Below are positions 1 to 3,791 of a stretch of 5,231 nucleotides of DNA, one piece after another. The translations under genes and the position numbers were made by a program. Each line of letters opens with the position of its first letter. The first letter of the stretch is position 1. Source of the DNA: an uncultured cyanobacterium (GTDB lineage: Bacteria; Cyanobacteriota; Cyanobacteriia; PCC-6307; Cyanobiaceae); the NCBI GenBank assembly GCA_903831165.1, contig CAIKWV010000551.1, positions 1 to 5,231 of the forward strand. The letters are read 5' to 3'. The notes beneath the pieces were generated by a model that saw nothing but the letters and a program-made list of their open reading frames with translations, had not been told where the DNA came from and searched no databases.

Positions 1-317
1 CGCAGGCACAGCTGGGAGGCTCCGGCGGCCATGGCCTGTTCGCGATCAGCCTCGGAGATGTCCCAGAAGACGTAGGCCCACTGGGGATCGCGGGGCAGGA
101 AGACGACGCGGGTCTCGGCAGCGGGGCGGCTGGCGGGGGCCATCTCGGCCTCAATCACCGCCAGGCTGGGACCGTCGTCCTCGTGTCGGTAGCTGATCGC
201 CTCCACCAGCTCCTCCTTGGATTTGCGGCTGTAGAGGGTGACACCGAGGTCGCTCGCGATCTGGCGAAGTTGACGCAGGGTCTGCGTTGCCAATGACGAA
301 AGCGGCTTCTGGGTCAC
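1..317 (-). CDS. Rho_N-like / DUF4912 domain protein, N-terminal part (C-terminus beyond left edge)
   Basis: The first 105 codons of a minus-strand gene lie in the window. I start it at the GTG at 317 because an in-frame TGA sits 24 bases upstream and the protein begins as expected (MTQKPLSSLATQTLRQ). Residues about 8-45 resemble the helix-extended-helix fold of the Rho N-terminal/SAP type (TLRQLRQIASDLGVTLYSRK, then a KEELVEAI helix). Such modules bind nucleic acid in other proteins. After a short Ala/Pro linker, residues from about 75 read RVVFLPRDPQWAYVFWDIS, the characteristic opening of DUF4912. I know this pairing from cyanobacterial proteins of unknown function. No Shine-Dalgarno sequence precedes the GTG. 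The gene follows cpcG in the same direction but is separated by about 220 bases with a probable terminator, so it is likely a separate unit. The biological role is unknown; nucleic-acid binding is only suggested by the first domain. Confidence 0.8.
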   Translation of the reverse strand, partial: MTQKPLSSLATQTLRQLRQIASDLGVTLYSRKSKEELVEAISYRHEDDGPSLAVIEAEMAPASRPAAETRVVFLPRDPQWAYVFWDISEADREQAMAAGASQLCL

Positions 318-423
318 AGCGATAGATTTCGTTTGGGATCAGTGTGGACGACTTTCCGCCTTATCGATGGCGATTGCCGCCAAGCGGTCAGGATCCACTG
401 ACTCCAATGCCTCCTAAAGCAAT

Positions 424-453
424 GGGGGCGAACGTCCTGAGACGCCCGCCCCC
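424..453 (-). terminator. Probable intrinsic terminator of cpcG
   Basis: Read as minus-strand RNA this is one continuous 13-pair stem: GGGGGCG, then GG facing UU (two G-U wobbles), then CGUC/GACG, closed by a UCAG tetraloop. It is followed by AUUGCUUUA, a broken U-rich tract. It starts about 80 bases after the cpcG stop. Read as plus-strand RNA, the wobbles become AA facing CC mismatches, so the structure favours the minus strand. The imperfect U tract keeps confidence moderate; it might instead be an RNA-stabilising 3' hairpin. Confidence 0.6.
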
Positions 454-489
454 CGGGGGAATGGATGGGATGGTGGGGTGGGCCCCCGG
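453..489 (-). repeat. Second inverted repeat next to the terminator (CCGGGGG / CCCCCGG)
   Basis: CCGGGGG at 453-459 is the exact reverse complement of CCCCCGG at 483-489, with a 23-base spacer. The left arm shares base 453 with the terminator hairpin. In minus-strand RNA this hairpin would form first, directly upstream of the terminator stem. The GGGGG of its 5' arm could also pair with the CCCCC that ends the terminator. In GC-rich DNA part of this may be chance. Confidence 0.35.
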
Positions 490-534
490 ATGTCCGAGGC
501 TTCCCCATCCTGACGAACGTTTTGGCTCGGCTCG

Positions 535-1296
535 TCAGCGACCGATGCTGCGGTAAGGCACTTTGGCCATGTAGTCGATGCTGGCGTTGCCCTGGGCGCC
601 GCCGACATTGCGCAGGGCCGGCATGGAGCGCACCCAGGGGAGGTAATCCGAGGGGAATCCGCCGCGACGCTGCTGCGCCCGCTCCGGGAACTTCCGGGTG
701 GTGCCGGTGTACACGATCTGGGGGAAACCCAGGATGCCCCGGTAGTACGCGTCGTAGCGGGGGGAGGTGAGGTTGAAGGGGGTTTCACCGATCTCACGGG
801 AACCGACCACCCGATTGCGGTGGTAAGGGACCGTGTCGTAGCCGAAGGCGTCGAGGTATTCCTGGGAGTTCAGGATGTCGTCGACCATGCCGCGGACGCC
901 GCGGGTCATGAGCACGGCCGACCAGGCGATCTCCTCGGATTTGCCGTGGGTGGTGCGCCCCAGCAGCTTCTCCACCAGGTGGCGGGCCACCTTGTAGTTG
1001 CTGTTGAGGTTGTAGAAGCTGCGGTTGAAGGTGTCCGACAGGCACAGCGAACGGATGAAATCCCGAACGGTGATCTGGCCGTCGCGCAGCTGGCTCTCCA
1101 ATGTGCGGTCGCGGTCGACCTTGAAGGCATGGAAAAAGATCTGGCGATAGGCCGATTCGATCACGAAGTTCTGGTCTTCGCGATTGAAGGCCTTATCCAG
1201 TGAGGCGGCCTTGGGGTCCTCATCCGAGCCGACCCGGAGGGCTTTCACCCGCGAGTTCTGGGTCGTGGGGGCGTACTTGAGGAGTGGAAGAGGCAC
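535..1296 (-). CDS. cpcG: Phycobilisome rod-core linker polypeptide CpcG
   Basis: CpcG joins phycocyanin rods to the allophycocyanin core of the phycobilisome on the outer thylakoid face. The 253-residue product starts MPLPLLKYAPTTQNSRVKAL, very close to the usual CpcG start (MALPLLNYAPTTQNSRV). Residues about 17-185 are the phycobilisome linker (Pfam PBS_linker_poly) domain, with hallmark blocks AYRQIFFHAFKVDR (49-62), SQLRDGQITVRDFIRSLCLS (68-87), EEIAWS (121-126) and AFGYDTVPYHRNRV (150-163), then PRYDAYYRGILGFPQ. The tail ends in KVPYRSIGR and has no hydrophobic segment, so this is the core-attaching CpcG1 type rather than the membrane-bound CpcL/CpcG2 type. I chose the GTG at 1296 because it aligns with family starts; an ATG at 1311 would add five residues (MTGPR). 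Neither start has a clear Shine-Dalgarno sequence. The gene lies 122 bases after cpcS, whose product serves the same antenna. Confidence 0.93.
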   Translation of the reverse strand: MPLPLLKYAPTTQNSRVKALRVGSDEDPKAASLDKAFNREDQNFVIESAYRQIFFHAFKVDRDRTLESQLRDGQITVRDFIRSLCLSDTFNRSFYNLNSNYKVARHLVEKLLGRTTHGKSEEIAWSAVLMTRGVRGMVDDILNSQEYLDAFGYDTVPYHRNRVVGSREIGETPFNLTSPRYDAYYRGILGFPQIVYTGTTRKFPERAQQRRGGFPSDYLPWVRSMPALRNVGGAQGNASIDYMAKVPYRSIGR

Positions 1297-1418
1297 GCGT
1301 GGTCCGGTCATCCGTCGTTGGCGATCGTAGAAGTGCGGCCCCAGCAGGCTTCCCCCAGCCAGGCCAGGGCTTACAGACCGTAACGTTGGCAACCGAATGG
1401 TCCGGCCGCCGCCAACCC
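1297..1418 (-). other. cpcS-cpcG intergenic region
   Basis: This 122-base gap probably holds the cpcG leader and perhaps its own promoter. The clearest structure is an inverted repeat, GTTGGC at 1385-1390 with GCCAAC at 1411-1416, enclosing a smaller ACC-GAAT-GGT hairpin at 1392-1401. No T run follows, so it does not look like an intrinsic terminator of cpcS. I find no convincing -35/-10 pair, so I cannot say whether cpcG is co-transcribed with cpcS. Confidence 0.35.
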
Positions 1419-2018
1419 TCACCAGCCCAGTGGTGACAGGGGGCCGGCCGGGCGATCCGGGCTGTTGGGGGCCTTGGGCACCTCGCTTCCGTCCAGCCGC
1501 GTCTCGACGCAGAAGGAGGCGGTGTTGGAGAGCCCTTCGACCGTGCTGGTGCGCAGGCGCACGTTCGGTCCGGCGAAGCTGAAGCGCTCCAGGCTGCTCA
1601 TCGTCTCGTAGTCGGTGGTCAACACCAGGGCATCGCGCTCGTCCATGGCGAAATGCCCCGCCACCGGAGCGGTTTCGGCATAGCCCCGATCGCGCAGCAG
1701 CAGCCCCTGCCGGCCCCGCTCGTCGGTGGGGATCAGGCCGAAGACGCTCTCCCCCTCGTGGGCTTCGCCGGCCTTGTCCCAGGCCATCGAGCCGCTCCAG
1801 CGCACCCGGCAGCCCCCCACCAGGCCCGCCGGATCCTGGCTGTGGAGCTGGGCGATGGCGATCAGCAGCGGATCCGCGATGTGGAGTTCCACCACCTCGA
1901 TGAACGAACCGCCGGCCTCGGCGCGGCGGTGCAGCAGGTGATGACTGCTGCGCTGAGAGCGCCAGTGACCGCAGCTGAGCCGGAAGAAACTGAGGGCGTC
2001 GTCGATCGATCCGCTCAC
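1419..2018 (-). CDS. cpcS: S-type phycobiliprotein lyase (CpcS/CpeS/CpcU family)
   Basis: S-type lyases are lipocalin-like beta-barrel proteins that attach a bilin to the conserved Cys-82-equivalent position of phycobiliprotein subunits. Some work alone; others pair with a CpcU partner. The 199-residue product carries the family signature: FFRLSCGHWRSQRSSHHLLH with RRAEAGG (11-37), the segment around WSGSMAWD with HEGESVFGLIP (74-97), RLLRD-like LLLRDRGYAETAPVAG (106-121), and DYETMSSLERFSFAGPNVRL with RTSTV (136-160), then NTASFC. Its length is normal. The last 20 residues are a Pro/Gly-rich tail outside the conserved fold. The start is a GTG inside a GTGA overlap with the stop of the upstream gene, which points to translational coupling. 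Whether it acts as CpcS, CpcU or CpeS cannot be settled by eye, so the symbol is provisional. Its place beside cpcG supports an antenna role. Confidence 0.88.
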   Translation of the reverse strand: MSGSIDDALSFFRLSCGHWRSQRSSHHLLHRRAEAGGSFIEVVELHIADPLLIAIAQLHSQDPAGLVGGCRVRWSGSMAWDKAGEAHEGESVFGLIPTDERGRQGLLLRDRGYAETAPVAGHFAMDERDALVLTTDYETMSSLERFSFAGPNVRLRTSTVEGLSNTASFCVETRLDGSEVPKAPNSPDRPAGPLSPLGW

Positions 2019-2404
2019 GGGGTTGGGTCGCCCTGGGGCGCGCGCACTGGCTCGATGATCGCAACCCGGGCGTCCGCCTGGCGGCGAGCCCAGCGGCTCA
2101 GATCGGCCAGGTCCAGCTCCAGGGCCCGCTCCGGTGCCGGGGCGATCGCCTCCAGCTGGCGCGCCGCCGCCCCCAGCTCTCTGGCGAAGGCGGCGGCGAA
2201 GGCAGTGTCGGCGGGATCGCTGGCGATCTGGGGCTGGACCAGGATCCAGGCCTCAATGGCGGCGTGATCAGGGGCCGGTCCCCGGCGGCGGCCGGCGATC
2301 TGTTGCAGGGTGCGCAGACCGTGGGCCAGAAGGCGCAGATGGTGCCGTTCCAGGGCCGGCAGCAGGGTGCCCTCCAGTTCGGTCAGCTCGGCTGGGCTCA
2401 GCAC
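2015..2404 (-). CDS. Small conserved-looking protein of unknown function between sufR and cpcS
   Basis: I do not recognise a characterised family. The 129-residue product is predicted soluble and mostly helical: an N-terminal helix (LSPAELTELEGTLLPALERH), a basic segment (LRTLQQIAGRRRG, 30-42), a PDHAAIEAWILVQP helix (45-58), then an Ala-rich amphipathic stretch (about 65-115) and a Pro-rich end. There is no signal peptide, membrane span or Cys. Reality of the gene is supported by tight packing: its GTG start is 4 bases after the sufR stop, and its TGA overlaps the cpcS GTG start by 4 bases. No Shine-Dalgarno sequence precedes it, so translation is probably coupled to sufR. Its position suggests a link to iron-sulfur regulation or bilin attachment, but that is guilt by association only. 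The codons are very GC-rich, like those of its neighbours. Confidence 0.75.
   Translation of the reverse strand: MLSPAELTELEGTLLPALERHHLRLLAHGLRTLQQIAGRRRGPAPDHAAIEAWILVQPQIASDPADTAFAAAFARELGAAARQLEAIAPAPERALELDLADLSRWARRQADARVAIIEPVRAPQGDPTP
2142..2149. repeat. HIP1 octamer (GCGATCGC)
   Basis: This is a perfect copy of the Highly Iterated Palindrome of cyanobacteria, here extended to the 10-base palindrome GGCGATCGCC, inside the unknown gene. It is the only copy I found in the window. It agrees with a cyanobacterial source but has no known gene-specific function here. Confidence 0.7.
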
Positions 2405-2408
2405 CGGA

Positions 2409-3128
2409 TCAGCGATCGGCCGGGGCCGGGGCGCCGCTGGCGGGCAGCAGGGGCCTGAGGCGGAACCCGCAGGAGTGGCCCTCCTGGAGACGCCAGTGAA
2501 CCCGCTCCACCTGACAGTCGGGGAAGGTCTGGCCGATCAGCTGCAGCTCCTGGTCGCACACCATCGGGAACTTCTCGGCGATGCGCATCACCGAACAGTG
2601 GAACTCACTGATCACCCAGGCTTCGGCGGCCGGATCCGCGGGATCGCGATCGAGTTCGGCCACGAACCCCTCGGCCCTGCGGATTTCCACCAGTCGTTCC
2701 AGCCGCTGGGCCAGGGGGCCTTCGCCGATCCGGCCGCGGTAATCGCAGGCCTTGGCCAGGGCCTGCTGGTTCATCAGGCCCTGGATCGTCTCGGGGGGGA
2801 GGGTCTGGGCCAGGGATTGAAGCAGGCCCAGGGCGAAGTGCTCGCTGCCATCGTGGAAATGGCTGTGTCCGGCGGAGCTCAGCCGCCAGCGATTGCTCGG
2901 ACGCCCGGGTCCGTCGGGGCTGGGACTGGCCTCCACCAGCTGCTCCTCTTCCAGGCTGCGCAGAGGGCGGCGCATCACCTGAACGGAGAGGCCCAGGGCC
3001 TGGGCCAGATCCGCGGCCGTGGCCTCGCCGCGCCGCAGCAGCAACTGGAGCGCCGCTTCACGGGAGGAAGGCGGATGCTCCGTCGCGGGAGCCGCCGCAG
3101 AATCTTGGGCCGGGAGCGGGGCGCTCAT
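2409..3128 (-). CDS. sufR: Iron-sulfur cluster biosynthesis transcriptional regulator SufR
   Basis: SufR is the DNA-binding repressor of the cyanobacterial suf operon; it carries iron-sulfur clusters and senses cluster or redox status. The 239-residue product has a winged helix-turn-helix at about 24-88: recognition region TAADLAQALGLSVQVMRRPL (37-56) and a wing with GRPSNRWRLS (75-84). The C-terminal half carries four cysteines, C178, C191, C205 and C220, spaced C-X12-C-X13-C-X14-C, the conserved cluster-binding signature of SufR. The ATG at 3128 gives a normal length after a short Ala/Pro-rich leader. The frame stays open upstream to 3266, but that stretch looks non-coding. sufR is divergent from ftrC-sufB, the usual kind of arrangement for this repressor, and heads a minus-strand cluster with the unknown gene and cpcS. 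Autoregulation is expected from the family. A palindrome at 3136-3150 sits just upstream of the start codon. Confidence 0.93.
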   Translation of the reverse strand: MSAPLPAQDSAAAPATEHPPSSREAALQLLLRRGEATAADLAQALGLSVQVMRRPLRSLEEEQLVEASPSPDGPGRPSNRWRLSSAGHSHFHDGSEHFALGLLQSLAQTLPPETIQGLMNQQALAKACDYRGRIGEGPLAQRLERLVEIRRAEGFVAELDRDPADPAAEAWVISEFHCSVMRIAEKFPMVCDQELQLIGQTFPDCQVERVHWRLQEGHSCGFRLRPLLPASGAPAPADR

Positions 3129-3135
3129 GGTGCTC

Positions 3136-3150
3136 GTGTGCTCAGCACAC
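3136..3150. promoter_or_regulatory. Perfect 7-1-7 palindrome just upstream of the sufR start
   Basis: GTGTGCT-C-AGCACAC is a perfect inverted repeat ending 7 bases before the sufR ATG. As DNA it could be an operator, for example for autoregulation. As minus-strand RNA it could form a 6-pair hairpin with a UGA loop that covers the usual ribosome-binding position. It does not match the known SufR operator core (CAAC-N6-GTTG). A second arm pair, ATGGTG at 3127-3132 with CACCAT at 3148-3153, offers an alternative fold that includes the start codon. Confidence 0.4.
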
Positions 3151-3316
3151 CATGCCACGCATGCTCCGGAGCTGACGACCACCCCAGAGGTGCGACGGTC
3201 GCCTGAAACCGCACAGGCCCCAGGGGGCTGCCCAGCGCCCGCGGCCTGGACGGGCTGCAGGCACAATGGCGGCTTGCACCCATGGGCGGCTTCGTTGCCC
3301 TAGGCTCGATCGATAA

Positions 3317-3334
3317 CGAAACCGAATTGTTTCG
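3317..3334. promoter_or_regulatory. Candidate SufR operator (CGAAAC-N6-GTTTCG)
   Basis: This is a perfect 6-base inverted repeat with a 6-base spacer (CGAATT). The SufR operator described in Synechocystis is CAAC-N6-GTTG; this site keeps the AAC-N6-GTT core and the exact spacing, with A/T in place of the outer C/G. It lies 41 bases upstream of the ftrC start and downstream of, or touching, a weak -10-like GATAAC, which would suit repression. It is the only AAC-N6-GTT repeat I found in the divergent region. Binding by SufR is inferred. Confidence 0.6.
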
Positions 3335-3375
3335 CAAACGGTCTCCGGTGCGAGAACCCTGCCGCCGCTGCCTCC

Positions 3376-3777
3376 ATGTCCGACGCCGCCCATCCCGCCA
3401 CCGCCGCAGCGCCTTCCGAATCCACGGTCTCCGAGGCAACGCCCAAGTCCGCTGACAGCTTGGAGGTGATTCGCAAGTTTGCCGAAACCTATGCCAAGCG
3501 CACCGGTACCTATTTCTGCAGCGATCCGGGCGTAACCGCTGTGGTGCTCGAGGGATTGGCTCGGAACAAGGATGAGCTGGGTGGCGCCCTCTGCCCTTGC
3601 CGTCATTACGAGGATAAGGAAGCCGAAGTGGCCCAGGCTTTCTGGAACTGCCCCTGTGTGCCGATGCGGGAGCGCAAGGAATGCCATTGCATGCTCTTCC
3701 TCACGGAGGACAACCCGTTCCGCGGTGAGAGCCAGACGATTTCTCTGGAAGACGTTAAATCCCTTGTCTCCGGCTGA
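3376..3777 (+). CDS. ftrC: Ferredoxin-thioredoxin reductase, catalytic (beta) subunit
   Basis: This enzyme takes electrons one at a time from photosystem-I-reduced ferredoxin and reduces the disulfide of thioredoxins, switching on light-regulated enzymes; it works as a heterodimer with the variable (FtrV) subunit. The 133-residue product has the three paired-Cys motifs: CPC at 73-75, CPC at 92-94 and CHC at 103-105. Compared with the Synechocystis enzyme every one of these cysteines is shifted by +18, so C73, C92, C94 and C103 would hold the 4Fe-4S cluster and C75-C105 form the active disulfide. The N-terminal 26 or so residues are an Ala/Ser/Thr-rich extension before the conserved SLEVIRKFAETYAKRTGTYF. 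There is no Shine-Dalgarno sequence. sufB follows after 14 bases, so the two are probably one transcript, controlled through the site at 3317-3334. Some databases call this subunit FtrB. Confidence 0.95.
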   Translation: MSDAAHPATAAAPSESTVSEATPKSADSLEVIRKFAETYAKRTGTYFCSDPGVTAVVLEGLARNKDELGGALCPCRHYEDKEAEVAQAFWNCPCVPMRERKECHCMLFLTEDNPFRGESQTISLEDVKSLVSG

Positions 3778-3791
3778 TGCCGCTGTTCTGA

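Larger units (their letters stand above)
318..534. other. Intergenic region between cpcG and the DUF4912 gene
   Basis: I see no convincing gene in these 217 bases. They hold the 3' end of the cpcG transcript with two adjacent GC hairpins (424-453 and 453-489), a run of pyrimidine-rich sequence on the minus strand, and an isolated AGGAGG on the minus strand at 410-415. The promoter of the DUF4912 gene should lie at about 318-410, but I cannot pick out convincing -35 and -10 boxes. Short open frames here on both strands look like chance. Confidence 0.6.
3129..3375. other. Divergent control region between sufR and ftrC
   Basis: This 247-base region must hold the promoters of both sufR (leftward) and ftrC-sufB (rightward). 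The ftrC side holds the candidate SufR operator at 3317-3334. A possible -10 box, GATAAC at 3312-3317, touches its left end, but I see no good -35 at standard spacing. The sufR side is unusually rich in short perfect palindromes (3136-3202). A further inverted repeat, TTCGTT at 3291-3296 with AACGAA at 3315-3320, overlaps the operator. No gene is evident here. Confidence 0.65.

Noticed and set aside
1385..1416. GTTGGC-N20-GCCAAC as a terminator of cpcS or a second SufR site
   Set aside because: No T run follows on the minus strand, and the half-sites are in the wrong order and spacing for CAAC-N6-GTTG. It is kept only as a note on the intergenic region.
535..2064. A 509-codon minus-strand open frame covering cpcG and running back through cpcS
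   Set aside because: Only the last 253 codons look like protein (CpcG). The upstream part lies in the wrong frame over cpcS and is Arg/Gly/Pro-rich, as expected for GC-rich DNA read out of frame. It is not a fusion protein.
2310..3206. A 298-codon plus-strand open frame antisense to sufR
   Set aside because: The opposite strand encodes clear SufR with its four-Cys signature. The plus frame gives low-complexity Gly/Ala/Gln/Leu-rich sequence typical of antisense reading in GC-rich DNA.
3129..3266. A longer SufR starting at 3266
   Set aside because: The extra 46 residues have no likeness to SufR, cross the palindrome cluster and use much of the divergent promoter region. The ATG at 3128 gives normal family length.
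3142..3687. A 181-codon minus-strand open frame antisense to ftrC and the control region
   Set aside because: It overlaps the ftrC gene on the other strand and the candidate operator, and shows no family likeness.
3777..3791. A tiny ATG-started frame (MPLF) overlapping the ftrC stop
   Set aside because: It has four codons, no ribosome-binding sequence, and ends one base before the sufB ATG. It might aid coupling but cannot be called a gene.
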